Shown: piece by piece, positions 53,678 through 63,938 of the stretch
Numbering within the stretch: the first letter of the stretch is position 1
Layout of the letters: the number at the start of each line of letters is the position of its first letter
From: Mycobacterium sp.
Lineage (GTDB): Bacteria; Actinomycetota; Actinomycetes; Mycobacteriales; Mycobacteriaceae
Length of the DNA stretch: 64,000 bases
Reading direction: 5' to 3'
Assembly: GCA_020438845.1 (NCBI GenBank)
Contig: JAGQTV010000011.1
Coordinates: 1-64,000, forward strand
The notes under the pieces: model-generated
The model's database searches: none
Seen by the model: the letters and a program-made list of their open reading frames with translations, nothing else
What the model was told of the DNA's origin: nothing
Made by a program: the position numbers and the translations under genes

Positions 53678-56600
53678 CGGAAACCGCCGTCGTGCGCGCT
53701 GGACGCCTCCACACCGTCGCTGTAGGCGGATTCCACGCTCTCGAAAAGCGCGTCCAAGACACTGACCGAGTCGAGGTTCACGTCGTTGTGTTCCTCCGTC
53801 GGCTCGGCTTTTTCGGGCGTCAGCAACCCTGCCACATGGGCGGCAAAGGACGAGACGGTGGGATGGTTCCACAGCATCGTCGCCGACAACTCCCGTGCCA
53901 CCAGCTGCTTTGCGTCTCGAAGCAGGGTCATCGCCATCATCGAATCCAGCCCCAGCTCCGGGAACGACGTGTCGAAGTCCACGGCCGATTCCGGCATCCC
54001 CAGCTCGCGGGCAAGTATCGCTCGCAGCCGAAGGCGGAGTTCGGCGACTACCTGCGTGGCAGACATCTCCGCCCAGGCCGGCACCTCGACGGGGACGGCG
54101 GCGGCGCCAAGATCAGCTGCGACGGCATCGGCAGTGACCGGAACCGCGTCCACCGCGGCGTACCGCAGTCCGCGCAGTTCGACCCAGGTGCTGCCGTCCG
54201 GCGCCGACACGGTGACATCAACTACCAAGACATCAACTACCGGATCATCTCCGGTGCCAACCCGGCGGCGGACGAGGACGACCCCGTCCGGCCCGGTTTC
54301 CTTGGCCGAATCCATCGACAATGAAGCCACCGCCGCGGGCAGCATCAGCCTGGAATCGGATCGGTCCGCCAGCCGGGCCAGATAGACCGCTGCGTCGAGC
54401 AGCGCGGCGCCACCTGCCAAGCCGGCTTCGTCGGGTATCCCGATCGTGGTGCTCAGCCCTCCCGGTACCGGCTCGCTGCCGCGGACCGCCCAGGCGAAGG
54501 CCTGGCCCTCGACACCTGCCGTTCGTTGCAGTTCTACGAGTTCGGACGTGTCAAGGGGTTCACCGACGTCGCCATATGTGGTGTCGGGCCCCAATGTGGT
54601 GTCGGGCCCCAGTGTGGCATCGGCAAACCCGCCCAACTGGGCGCTGCAGTGCCGGGTCCAGCGATCTGCGGAAGCCCGCGGTGTGCTGCTCGAGGACACC
54701 GTGAGCGTGTCGCCCTCGGCGCATACCCGGATCACCCGTGGGCGATCGACGACGATCGGATACTCGAACCGCAGATCGGTCAGGGTCGAGATGCCGAGGC
54801 CGGCCGCCGCGTTCGACAACGTGCTCAACAGCACCGATACCGGGACAACCTCCACACCGTGCACCCGATGGCCGCCCGGGTAGGGCTTGGCCTCAGGCCG
54901 CAGCTGCGCCAGCCACTGAACCTGTCCCGCGGTGTCGACCCGCTCGCCCAGCAGGGTGCCGGATGTCGGCGGCCCGACCTGCTCGGCGCCCGCCGCTGCG
55001 CCGGCCAGGAGGTGATCGACGACGGGCATCGGCGCCCGCATTCGGTACGCGTCAGCGAGTCGGGCCCAATCCGCGGCCACGACCACCGACGCAACGTCGG
55101 CATCGGGGCGCAGCACCGCCGGCAGCATCCGGATGGCCATGTCGTTGGGCATGGGCAACAGTCCCGCCGCCGTCGTCGACGGTTGAGCGTCGGCCCAGGT
55201 CTTCCATAGTCCCCAGTCGACGACGGTCGCGGGCAGTCCCAGGGCGCGACGGGCATAGGCCAACGTGTCGAGAAAGGCGTTGGCCGCCGTGTAGTGCCCC
55301 AGCCAGCGTGACCCGATGATGCCGGTGACCGAGGAGAACAACACGAACCGGCGCACCGGCATCGTCAGCGAGAGCGTGTGGAGGACGGCAGCGGCATCCA
55401 GTTTGGGCGCGAACATGGAGTTCACGTCGTGGTCGGTCATCTCGCTGATCAGCGCCTCGGTTCCGGCCAGTGCCGCCAGGTAGATGCCGTCCAGCGGCGG
55501 CAGGTCGGTGCCGAACCGGTCGAACAACGCCCTCATCGCGGCGGGGTCGGCGGCATCGGCGGCCACCTCGACGAGATTCGTTCCGCAGGATGCCAATTCG
55601 GCTGCGAGGTCGCCAAGCCGTCCAGTGCCCCGGCGGGAGACCGCAACGATGGTGGCAGCGCCCATCTCGGCGAGTTGGCGAATCAGGTAGGGCCCGACGT
55701 TGCCGGTCGCGCCGATCACCAGATGGCTGGTTCCGCCTTCGAGCCGGGTCAGCTGCACGGCCGGGGTCCGTCGCCGCTCGAGTCGGGGTACGTGACGCAC
55801 ACCCCTGCGATAGACCGCCTGGTCGTCTGCGCCCGCGCCGTGAGCCTCAGCGCCAAGCCAGCGAGCCACCAGTTCAGCCGGGGCCGCATCGTCGACGTCG
55901 ATGATGCCCGCCCAGAATTCGGGGTGCTCCAGCCTGATCGTGCGTGCCATCCCCCACAGCACGGCATGCACCGGATCGGCCCGATCGCCGTCCGACAGCG
56001 GTTGGGCGTTGCGGCTGACGATCATCAGCCGCGGTGGTTCGGCGATCCCGGCCAGCGCCGAGACCAGCCGGCGAACCCCGTTGAACAGCCGGTAGCCGAC
56101 AGTCACGTCGAGGGGGCCGGACTGGGCCGGCGGTGCGACGACGACATAGTCGACGCCGGTCAGCGCGGCGCGCATGCAGGTGTCGTCCCCCTCCTCGAGC
56201 GTCCGAGAGTTCGGGCCCAACAGCCGTGCCAGGTCTTCGCAGTCGCCGCCGTCGCCGAGCACCAGCCAGGAGCTGCATTCATCGGCCGGGCCGGGCAGCA
56301 GAGGCTGGGCCGGCCAGTTCAGCGCGTGGAACCAGTCGCCGTCCGCCGTTTCGACATGGCCGCGCGCTTCGGTGGCGGGGGAGCGCAACCAGTGCCGGGT
56401 GTGGTGCCAGGGGGTAGCCGGAATACGTAGATGTGGTTCAGGCGGATGCGGCACCTTCGGCGGGCGGACGGTGTGGCTGGCGTTGAGGTTGGACCGGAAT
56501 GCGAACGTATCGTCGGTGTCTCGTAGCAAGGTTCCGATGGTGTGGTGATGCCGACCTGCCAGCGTCTGATCGATCGAGTAACCGAGCAGGGGGTGGGGAC

Positions 56601-59139
56601 TGACTTCCACGAAGTTCACATGGTTGACACCGGCAGCGGCCACGGCCTGGGTGAAGCGAACCGGGTTGCGCAGGTTGGCCACCCAGTAGTCGGCGTCGAA
56701 GGCCGCTGCGCCGGGGGCGATCTGATCGAGCACGGTTCCGTCGTGCGGTCGTCCTCCTGTGGTGACGAAGACCGGGATGCTCGGCTGCTGCGGGGCCAGG
56801 TCAGCCAGTGCCGCGCGCAGATCGGGCAGTACCGGGTCGATGATCGGATGGTGGGAGGCAACGTCCACCTCGACCCGACGAGCGAGCCGGTCCTGGGCGG
56901 CGAGCACCGCGATCACCGCGTCAACCTGGTCAGGAGGCCCGGCGATGACGACTTGCTGCGGTCCCGCGTACACGGCGATCGTCACTCCGGGATAGCCGGC
57001 GAGCAATTCCGCGGCGGCGGACGCGTCGAGTTCGATCAGCGCCATGGCACCCTGCCCGGACAGCCGGGACATCAGCCGCGACCGGGTGGCGATCACCTTC
57101 AACCCGTCGGCTGGGCTCAGCGCCCCAGCGACCACGGCGGCCGTCACCTCGCCCATGGAGTGCCCGATCACGGCGTCCGGAACGACCCCGTTGGCGCGCC
57201 ACAGGGCGGTCAGGGCCAACTGCATCCCGACCAGCACCGGCTGAATCCGGTCGATGGCGACCACTGGTTCGCCGGACTCGAGCACGGTACGAAGCGAGAA
57301 GCCGACCTGCTCGAAGAACGGCGCCTCCAGTTCGTCGATCGCCGCCGCGAACGCCGGTTCGTCGGCCAACAACCGCCGTCCCATACCCGGCCATTGCGAC
57401 CCTTGGCCGGAGTAGACGAATACGGTTCCCGTTCCGCACGGGCCATCGTGCGGGCCGGCCACTCCCGGTGCGGGGTAGCCACCGGCCAGTGCCCGCAGCC
57501 CGGCGACTGCTTGGCCGCGGCTGTCGGCGGTGACGGTGGCGAACTTGGAATGCTGGGCGCGGTGATGGTTGAGCGTGTGGGCGATGTCATTCAGCTCAGC
57601 GGCTGCGCCGGCGCCCTCCATCCAGTCGGCCAGCCGCGCCGCCGTGGATGCGATCCGCTCCGGGGTCTTGCCGGTCACCACCAGGGTGGTAACCGCAGGC
57701 GGGTCGGTCGTCTGGGCGGTCTTCTGGGCGGTCACCGACTCGGTGACCGGCGCCTGCTCGATCAGGACGTGAGCGTTGGTGCCGCTGACCCCGAAAGACG
57801 ACACTGCGGCCCGGCGGGGCCGGTCGAGGCTCGGCCAGTCCATCGGCTCGGTGGCGATCCTGAACCGGCTCGCACCGGCACCCGCGTCAGGTGTCAACCG
57901 AGTGAAGTGCAGCAGTTTGGGAATGTGCGCGTGGTGGACGCTCAAGACGGCCTTGATGAATCCGGTGACCCCGGCGGCGGACTCGAGGTGGCCGAGATTG
58001 GTCTTCACCGAGCCCAGCACCAGGGGTGCCGCCCCGTTGCGTTCGCCGTAGACGGCGCTGAGCGCATCCAATTCGATGGGGTCGCCCAGGGGGGTGCCGG
58101 TGCCGTGTGCCTCGATGTAGTCGACGTCCGAGGGTGCCAGCCGGGCCGCGTGCAGCGCTTGGCGCATCAGCGACTGTTGAGCCGGGCCGTTCGGAACGGT
58201 CTGACCGCTGCTCGCACCGTCCTGGTTCACCGCCGAACCACGAACCACCGCCAGCACGCGGTCGCCGTCACGTTGGGCGTCGGTGAGACGCTTGAGCACC
58301 ACTACGCCGCAACCCTCGCTCCGAACATAGCCTTTGGCGTCGGCGTCGAAGCTCTTGCACACACCGTCTGAGGCCAGCATGCCGAAGCGTGAGCAGGCGA
58401 TGCTGTTCTCGGGACTGAGGATCAGGTTGACCCCGGCTGCCAGGGCGTAGTCGCTCTCTCCCCTGCGCAGGCTTTCGCAGGCCAGGTGGATCGACACCAA
58501 CGACGACGAGCAGGCCGTGTCCAGGACCACGGCCGGTCCGCGGGCGCCGAGGAAATAGGAGAGCCGCCCGGCGGCGAAGCTCGGGGCACTCCCGAACGGG
58601 ATGTAGGCGTCGATGTCTTCCCGCGCCAGCTTGCCGGCCACCGAGTGGTAGTAGTCGTTGGTGGTCAGGCCGACGAAGACTCCGGTCTGGGTCCCGCGCA
58701 CCGACGACGGGTCAATGCCCGCGTATTCCATTGCCTCCCAAGCTACTTCGAGTAACAGCCGCTGCTGAGGGTCGATCCCGGCCGCCTCACGCGGGGAGAT
58801 GTTGAAGAACTCCGCATCGAATTCGTCGGGGTTCCAGTGGGTCAGGAACCCGCCCTCCCGATTGCAGATGGTCCCTGGGACGGTGTGGTCCGCGGAGTAG
58901 AGGGCGTCGGCGTCCCAGCGATCGGCCGGAACCCGGACGACACCGCTGGCCCCGTCCCGCAACAACGTCCAGTAGTCCTCAGGGTTGCTGATACCGCCGG
59001 GAAGTCGGCATCCGATGCCCACGACGGCGATCGGCTCGGTGCCGGCCCGCTCGGCGACCTTGAGGCGGGCGGTCAAATCGTCGATCTTGCGCAGGGCCTC
59101 GGTGATGATGGCCCGGCGATCAGGCTGCGGTGCAGTCAT
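53674..59139 (-). CDS. ppsB: Polyketide synthase, PpsB position: KS-AT-KR-(DH-like)-ACP
   Basis: An 1821-residue module, longer than the 1538 residues of M. tuberculosis PpsB. The ketosynthase has C210 (TACSSS); the acyltransferase S661 (GHSMG) with VASH; the ketoreductase GATGNVGP (about 1143) and Y1283 in YTAANAFLD. Between the ketoreductase and the ACP (S1733 in GLDSMMA) lies a double-hotdog, dehydratase-like region with H1424 in [10 protein letters not shown] and D1582 in LLDAAVY, an unusual order. If inactive, the module leaves a beta-hydroxyl, as PpsB does. The C-terminal tail ([12 protein letters not shown]) resembles Pps docking ends. The assignment to ppsB rests on position; the domain content differs. 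An 18-bp repeat encodes LGPDTT twice. Confidence 0.88.
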   Translation of the reverse strand: MTAPQPDRRAIITEALRKIDDLTARLKVAERAGTEPIAVVGIGCRLPGGISNPEDYWTLLRDGASGVVRVPADRWDADALYSADHTVPGTICNREGGFLTHWNPDEFDAEFFNISPREAAGIDPQQRLLLEVAWEAMEYAGIDPSSVRGTQTGVFVGLTTNDYYHSVAGKLAREDIDAYIPFGSAPSFAAGRLSYFLGARGPAVVLDTACSSSLVSIHLACESLRRGESDYALAAGVNLILSPENSIACSRFGMLASDGVCKSFDADAKGYVRSEGCGVVVLKRLTDAQRDGDRVLAVVRGSAVNQDGASSGQTVPNGPAQQSLMRQALHAARLAPSDVDYIEAHGTGTPLGDPIELDALSAVYGERNGAAPLVLGSVKTNLGHLESAAGVTGFIKAVLSVHHAHIPKLLHFTRLTPDAGAGASRFRIATEPMDWPSLDRPRRAAVSSFGVSGTNAHVLIEQAPVTESVTAQKTAQTTDPPAVTTLVVTGKTPERIASTAARLADWMEGAGAAAELNDIAHTLNHHRAQHSKFATVTADSRGQAVAGLRALAGGYPAPGVAGPHDGPCGTGTVFVYSGQGSQWPGMGRRLLADEPAFAAAIDELEAPFFEQVGFSLRTVLESGEPVVAIDRIQPVLVGMQLALTALWRANGVVPDAVIGHSMGEVTAAVVAGALSPADGLKVIATRSRLMSRLSGQGAMALIELDASAAAELLAGYPGVTIAVYAGPQQVVIAGPPDQVDAVIAVLAAQDRLARRVEVDVASHHPIIDPVLPDLRAALADLAPQQPSIPVFVTTGGRPHDGTVLDQIAPGAAAFDADYWVANLRNPVRFTQAVAAAGVNHVNFVEVSPHPLLGYSIDQTLAGRHHHTIGTLLRDTDDTFAFRSNLNASHTVRPPKVPHPPEPHLRIPATPWHHTRHWLRSPATEARGHVETADGDWFHALNWPAQPLLPGPADECSSWLVLGDGGDCEDLARLLGPNSRTLEEGDDTCMRAALTGVDYVVVAPPAQSGPLDVTVGYRLFNGVRRLVSALAGIAEPPRLMIVSRNAQPLSDGDRADPVHAVLWGMARTIRLEHPEFWAGIIDVDDAAPAELVARWLGAEAHGAGADDQAVYRRGVRHVPRLERRRTPAVQLTRLEGGTSHLVIGATGNVGPYLIRQLAEMGAATIVAVSRRGTGRLGDLAAELASCGTNLVEVAADAADPAAMRALFDRFGTDLPPLDGIYLAALAGTEALISEMTDHDVNSMFAPKLDAAAVLHTLSLTMPVRRFVLFSSVTGIIGSRWLGHYTAANAFLDTLAYARRALGLPATVVDWGLWKTWADAQPSTTAAGLLPMPNDMAIRMLPAVLRPDADVASVVVAADWARLADAYRMRAPMPVVDHLLAGAAAGAEQVGPPTSGTLLGERVDTAGQVQWLAQLRPEAKPYPGGHRVHGVEVVPVSVLLSTLSNAAAGLGISTLTDLRFEYPIVVDRPRVIRVCAEGDTLTVSSSSTPRASADRWTRHCSAQLGGFADATLGPDTTLGPDTTYGDVGEPLDTSELVELQRTAGVEGQAFAWAVRGSEPVPGGLSTTIGIPDEAGLAGGAALLDAAVYLARLADRSDSRLMLPAAVASLSMDSAKETGPDGVVLVRRRVGTGDDPVVDVLVVDVTVSAPDGSTWVELRGLRYAAVDAVPVTADAVAADLGAAAVPVEVPAWAEMSATQVVAELRLRLRAILARELGMPESAVDFDTSFPELGLDSMMAMTLLRDAKQLVARELSATMLWNHPTVSSFAAHVAGLLTPEKAEPTEEHNDVNLDSVSVLDALFESVESAYSDGVEASSAHDGGFR
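54577..54624. repeat. 18-bp tandem repeat in the DH-like region of ppsB
   Basis: The unit starting TGTGGTGTCGGGCCCCA occurs at 54577 and 54595, with a partial third copy at 54613. It encodes LGPDTT twice, in frame, in the loop between the two halves of the dehydratase-like region. Confidence 0.85.
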
Positions 59140-59141
59140 GG

Positions 59142-62100
59142 TCAGCCCAATCTCTCGGACAGCTTCTGCAGGAGTTCGTCTTCGGCGAGGTCGTCGTAGT
59201 CGTCGGAAATCTCGGCGGCTTCGACTGCCGCGGTCTCGGGCAACAGTGTCGCCAGATGACCGGCGAGGCTATCGACGGTGGGATAGTCGAAGACCACCGA
59301 GGCCGGGAGATCCTCGCCGATGCTTTCGCTCAGTTGCAACCGCAGATTGACGCTCATCAGCGAATTCATCCCGCTCTGGAAGAATCCGCTGGTCCGGTCC
59401 AGCATGTCGGTAGGCAGCCCCATGGAAGCGGCCGCAAGGCGGGCAACGTGATCAGTCAGCAAGTCGCGGCGAAGTGTCGGGGCGCTGTTCTGCAGGGCCA
59501 ACCGGAACTCGGTGGCGCCGGGCTGGCTGCCCGGGGCAGGTTGGGCAAGCAGGTCGTCGACGATAGGCAGTGCGGTCCGGGTGCGGTAGGCACTGGCCAC
59601 GCGGTTCCACTCGGCGGCGACGACGGCGGTGCGCACCGGCCCGTGCGGGTCGGTGACCCATCCCAGCGCCCCGATGGCGACCTCATCGGGCAGCGGCAGC
59701 AGCCCGGATTCCAGGGTTACCTCCTTCTGGAAGCCGGACTGCTTGTCGGCCAACGACTTCCACAGACCCCAGTTGATCGCCGTCGCAGGAAGCCCGGCGG
59801 CGCGGCGGGCGAAGGCGAAGGTGTCCAGGAAGGTGGTGGTGGCGGCGTAATGCCCCAGCCAACGCGAGCCGAGCAGGCCCGAGATGGACGAGAAGAGGAC
59901 GAACTGGCGGACAGGCTGTTTGAGCGAGAGCCGGTGCAGCAGCACCGCCGCGTCCAGTTTCGGGGCGAACATCTCCGCGACGTCATCCTGGGTCATGTCG
60001 CGCAACATCACCGGGCCGCCGGCGAAGGCGGCGAGATAGATCCCGGACAGGGGTGGGAGGTCGTCACCAAAACGGCGGAACAGCCTTTCCAGCGCACCTT
60101 GGTCCGCGGTGTCCGCCCCCACCGTCACCAGCCTGATTCCTCGCTGCGCCAACGATCGGGCAAGTGCGTCAAGTCGAGAGCCCGGATCGCGCGACACCGC
60201 GACGATGGTTTCGGCGCCCATGTCGGCCAGTTGCGCTATCAGGTGTGGACCGATGTTGCCGGTGGCGCCGATGACGAGGTGACTGCTGTCCGGTTCGACA
60301 CGGCCACCGCTTGGCCGCGCAGTTATCGGTACGAGCCGCGGGACGCGCCGAACGCCAGCCCGATACAGCACCTGGTCTTCCTCATCTGGCCGGTGTGCCT
60401 CAGCCAGCACGCAGGCCGCCGCGCGTTCGACGGGCACCGACTCGTCGAGATCGACTATCCCGCCCCAGATCTCGGGATGCTCCAAGGCCAGCGTGCGCCC
60501 CAGTCCCCACAGAACGGCATGGGCGGGATTGGCGCGGTCGCCCGGCTCGACGGGTTGCGCGTTGCGAGTCAGCAGGAAGAGCTTGGCCGGAAGCCCTCGG
60601 TCTGCAGGCCTGGCGGACAGCGCCCGCTCTGCCAACCTGGCGGACAGCGCCCGCTCTGCCAACCTGGCGGCGAGGGCACGCCCGGCATTGAAGATGCGAT
60701 AGGCCGACTCCGGTCCGCCGGCATCGGTGACGGCCGGCGCGTACAAGACGTGGGTGATACCGGGAGGGCCCGCCAATACCTCATCGATGCTCTCGGTGAG
60801 CAGGTCCGGCCGAATCGTGGTGACAGTGCCGCCGGTTCCCGCGAGACGACTCACCTCCGCGCCGAGCGTGGCGTCCCCGAACACCAGCCACGAACCGTCT
60901 GTACCGCCGGCGCCGGCCGGTAGTTCGCTTGGCGGCCATTGCAGTTCACTTACCCACTCGGCGGGCACGACTGATGTGCCGGGGTGAGTCGTCCCGGCGT
61001 CGGCGACCACGCGGCGGGCCGATCGACCGGCAACCCAGTGCCGGGTATGGCGCCACGGGGTGGCAGGCAGAGACGGGTGCGGCCCCGGCGGGTGAAAAGT
61101 GACGGGCGGGTGGGCGGTGTGGGTTGCGTTGAGATTGGTGTGGAAGGTCACCGTGTCGTCGGCGTCGCGGACCAGGGTGCCCAAAGTGTGGTGGTGGGTT
61201 CCGGCGAGGGTGTCGTCGATGGCATGGGCCAGCATGGGATTGGGACTGATCTCGATGAAGGTGGCGTGCTCGGCACCTGCAGCGCCCACCGCTCGGATCA
61301 GCTGAACCGGCTGCCGGAGGTTGGCCACCCAGTAGTCGGCGTCGAGCAACCGGGACGTAGCCGGGTCTCCGACCGTGCGCAACATCGGGATCGACGGAAT
61401 CCTCGGGGACAGGCCGGCCAATTCAGCTCGCAACGGCTCGCACACCGGATCCATCAACGCGGTGTGGGAGGCGACCGTCATATTGACCCTGCGGGCGAAT
61501 CGATTGGCTGCCCGTTGAGCAGCCAGTAGCGCCTCGACCTGTTCGATCGGGCCGGCAACGACGGTCTGGCGCGGGGACAGGAACCCGGCCACCTCGACGC
61601 CGGGATAGTCGGCGGCAACGGCGGCCGCACCCGCTTCGTCACTGTCCAGCAGTGCCACGGCGCCGGCACCGCCAAGGCGTTCCATCAATCGGGATCGCGC
61701 GGCGATCACCCCCAGGCCATCGGCTGTGGTCAAGGCCCCGGAAACGACAGCCGCGCTGACCTCCCCCATCGACTGGCCTATCACCGCATCCGGATACACC
61801 CCATAGGACCGCCATAATTCGGTGAGGGCCAACTGGATCCCCATCACGACGGGCTGAGCACGGGCGTCGCCGTGCACCGCTTCGCCCGCGGCAAGCACCT
61901 GGTGCAGCGAAAAGCCGACGTGTTCGACGAACAGGGGTTCCAGCTCGGCCACCGCTGCGGCAAACGCCGGCTCGTCGACCAACAAGCGCCGGCCCATTCC
62001 GGCCCATTGCGAGCCCTGGCCCGAGTAGACGAACACCGTGCCAGGCCGGCACGGCCCCGGATGCGGACGGACCACTCCGGGAGCCGTCCGCCCCGCCGCG

Positions 62101-63938
62101 AGTGCCGCCAGTCCGGTCACCGCCTGATCGCGATCGCGGGCGCACACCGTGGCGAACAGCCCTTCCCGGCCGCGGTGGTGATTGAGAGTGTGCGCTACCT
62201 GCTCCAGACCCACCTCCGCGCCGGGACCCTGCCACCAGTCAGCCAACATCTCCGCTGTCGCAGCAATCCGTCCGGGGGACTTCCCGGCGACCACCAGCGT
62301 GCTGACGGCCGAGGAGTCCCCGGGCTCGACCACTGCTGGCGCCGGGGCCTGCTCCAACACCAGATGAGCGTTGGTGCCGCCGAAACCGAAGGCCGACACC
62401 CCCACTCGACGCGGCCTACCCTGATCGGGCCACTCCGTATGCTTGTCAACGACTTTCAAGCGCAACTTCGCAAAGGGGATGTGCGGGTTAGGAGTTTCGT
62501 ACCCCACCGTCGCCGGAATCGTTCCGCGATCCAGGGCCAGCACCGCCTTGGCCAGTCCCGCTATTCCGGCGGCTGATTCCAAATGCCCCAGATTCGACTT
62601 GACCGAGCCGATCAACAGCGGCTCCTGCGCCGGTCGTCCGCGGCCCAGGACAGTTCCCAACGCCCGCGCTTCGATGGGATCGCCCAAAGACGTTCCCGTG
62701 CCGTGCGCCTCGACATAGTCCACGTCACGGACGTCGATTCCGGCATCGGCGTACGCCGCTCGCAGCACAGCCATCTGGGCCGCCGGGTTCGGGGCCGTCA
62801 GCCCATTGGACCGGCCGTCCTGATTGACCGCTGAACCCCGCACCACGGCCAGCACTTTGTCACCGTCGCGCAGTGCGCCGCCGAGCCGTTTGAGCAGCAG
62901 CACCGCGGCACCCTCGGCACGCACGAACCCGTCGGCGGCCGCATCGAAGGCGCGGCAGCGGCCCGACGGCGACAGCATCCCGGCGACATCGAAACCGCGC
63001 GTCGGAGCAGGCGACAGAACGATGTTGACACCGGCGGCCAATGCGACGTCGGACTCCCCCGACCGCAGACTCTGAAGCGCCAGATGCACCGCCACCAACG
63101 ACGACGAGCAGGCCGTGTCCACGGTCACCGACGGACCGCGGAAGTCGAAGGAATACGAGACGCGGTTGGCGATGATACTCAGCGCGCCGCCGGTTCCCGA
63201 CCACGCGTCCACCCCGGCCAAATCGGCCGAAGCCAGAGTCCAGTAGTCGGGCGAACACGCCCCCACGAAGACGCCGGTGCGCGTTTCCGCCAGCGCATCG
63301 GGCGGAATACCAGCATTCTCGAGAGCTTCTCGAGCCACCTCCAGCAGCAGTCGCTGCTGAGGATCCATCGTGTCGGCCTCCGCGGCCGGGATTCCGAAGT
63401 ACTCCGCGTCGAAGCCCGCGAGGTCCTCCAGAAAGCCTCCCCACCGCGTCGTCGAGGCAAGGACCGCCGACTCGTTGTCGCCGGCGAACCAGCCCCACCG
63501 GTCCGGAGGAACCTCGCCCACTCCGCATCGTTCGTCAATCAGGAAGTCCCACAGGTCATCCGGTCCGCTAATACCGCCGGGGAACCGGCACCCAACGCCT
63601 ATCACGGCGACCGCCTCGCGCTCCCCGGCCGATGACCGTCGGTCACCGACCCCGGGCACCCAGGCCGGATCCACGGCGCCTCCGGTGAGGAATCGCGCCA
63701 GGGCATCGACGGTCGGGTATTGCCAGAACTCAACCGGAGAAACCGGCCGATCCAGAAGGTCCGACAACTGACCGGTCAGCACCACCGCATCCCGGGAGCC
63801 CACCCCGAGGTCGTGCATGGTTGCGCCGCGGCCGATTTGATCTGCGTCGCAACCCAGTTGGGCGACAAGGTAGTCCACCAACCAGCGACGAACGCCCGCC
63901 TCGTCGCGCGGCGCGGGGGGCCCGGATTCCGACTTCAC
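59142..63938 (-). CDS. ppsA: Polyketide synthase PpsA: ACP-KS-AT-KR-ACP (loading and first extension)
   Basis: A 1598-residue protein (1876 in M. tuberculosis PpsA). The N-terminal carrier with S48 in GVGSRDAV is the site that accepts the acyl chain from the FAAL enzyme, as in PpsA. The ketosynthase has C277 (TACSSS). The acyltransferase has S723, but in GQSMG, with glutamine where most have histidine, and VASH. The ketoreductase has GATGNIGP (about 1224) and Y1364 in HYAATTTFLD. The terminal ACP has S1526 in GMNSLM and a docking tail (EDELLQKLSERLG). No dehydratase is present, so a beta-hydroxyl is expected. The GTG overlaps the stop of the upstream fadD26-like gene (GTGA), and ppsB follows two bases later. 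A 27-bp repeat lies in the AT-KR linker. Confidence 0.94.
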   Translation of the reverse strand: MKSESGPPAPRDEAGVRRWLVDYLVAQLGCDADQIGRGATMHDLGVGSRDAVVLTGQLSDLLDRPVSPVEFWQYPTVDALARFLTGGAVDPAWVPGVGDRRSSAGEREAVAVIGVGCRFPGGISGPDDLWDFLIDERCGVGEVPPDRWGWFAGDNESAVLASTTRWGGFLEDLAGFDAEYFGIPAAEADTMDPQQRLLLEVAREALENAGIPPDALAETRTGVFVGACSPDYWTLASADLAGVDAWSGTGGALSIIANRVSYSFDFRGPSVTVDTACSSSLVAVHLALQSLRSGESDVALAAGVNIVLSPAPTRGFDVAGMLSPSGRCRAFDAAADGFVRAEGAAVLLLKRLGGALRDGDKVLAVVRGSAVNQDGRSNGLTAPNPAAQMAVLRAAYADAGIDVRDVDYVEAHGTGTSLGDPIEARALGTVLGRGRPAQEPLLIGSVKSNLGHLESAAGIAGLAKAVLALDRGTIPATVGYETPNPHIPFAKLRLKVVDKHTEWPDQGRPRRVGVSAFGFGGTNAHLVLEQAPAPAVVEPGDSSAVSTLVVAGKSPGRIAATAEMLADWWQGPGAEVGLEQVAHTLNHHRGREGLFATVCARDRDQAVTGLAALAAGRTAPGVVRPHPGPCRPGTVFVYSGQGSQWAGMGRRLLVDEPAFAAAVAELEPLFVEHVGFSLHQVLAAGEAVHGDARAQPVVMGIQLALTELWRSYGVYPDAVIGQSMGEVSAAVVSGALTTADGLGVIAARSRLMERLGGAGAVALLDSDEAGAAAVAADYPGVEVAGFLSPRQTVVAGPIEQVEALLAAQRAANRFARRVNMTVASHTALMDPVCEPLRAELAGLSPRIPSIPMLRTVGDPATSRLLDADYWVANLRQPVQLIRAVGAAGAEHATFIEISPNPMLAHAIDDTLAGTHHHTLGTLVRDADDTVTFHTNLNATHTAHPPVTFHPPGPHPSLPATPWRHTRHWVAGRSARRVVADAGTTHPGTSVVPAEWVSELQWPPSELPAGAGGTDGSWLVFGDATLGAEVSRLAGTGGTVTTIRPDLLTESIDEVLAGPPGITHVLYAPAVTDAGGPESAYRIFNAGRALAARLAERALSARLAERALSARPADRGLPAKLFLLTRNAQPVEPGDRANPAHAVLWGLGRTLALEHPEIWGGIVDLDESVPVERAAACVLAEAHRPDEEDQVLYRAGVRRVPRLVPITARPSGGRVEPDSSHLVIGATGNIGPHLIAQLADMGAETIVAVSRDPGSRLDALARSLAQRGIRLVTVGADTADQGALERLFRRFGDDLPPLSGIYLAAFAGGPVMLRDMTQDDVAEMFAPKLDAAVLLHRLSLKQPVRQFVLFSSISGLLGSRWLGHYAATTTFLDTFAFARRAAGLPATAINWGLWKSLADKQSGFQKEVTLESGLLPLPDEVAIGALGWVTDPHGPVRTAVVAAEWNRVASAYRTRTALPIVDDLLAQPAPGSQPGATEFRLALQNSAPTLRRDLLTDHVARLAAASMGLPTDMLDRTSGFFQSGMNSLMSVNLRLQLSESIGEDLPASVVFDYPTVDSLAGHLATLLPETAAVEAAEISDDYDDLAEDELLQKLSERLG
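60605..60672. repeat. 27-bp tandem repeat in the AT-KR linker of ppsA
   Basis: Two near-exact 27-bp units (starting GCTCTGCCAACCTGG at 60626 and 60653), with a degenerate copy before them, encode in-frame repeats of RLAERALSA. The repeat expands an interdomain helix. Confidence 0.88.

Noticed and set aside
53678..53872. N-terminal extension of ppsD by 65 residues
   Set aside because: It would overlap the ppsB end by 199 bases; the ATG at 53677 gives the ATGA overlap and a Pps-like start.
56542..58371. A 609-codon plus-strand open frame opposite ppsB
   Set aside because: It is antisense to the KS-AT region, where the minus frame shows all catalytic motifs. Its residues match no family, and its length follows from high GC and codon bias.
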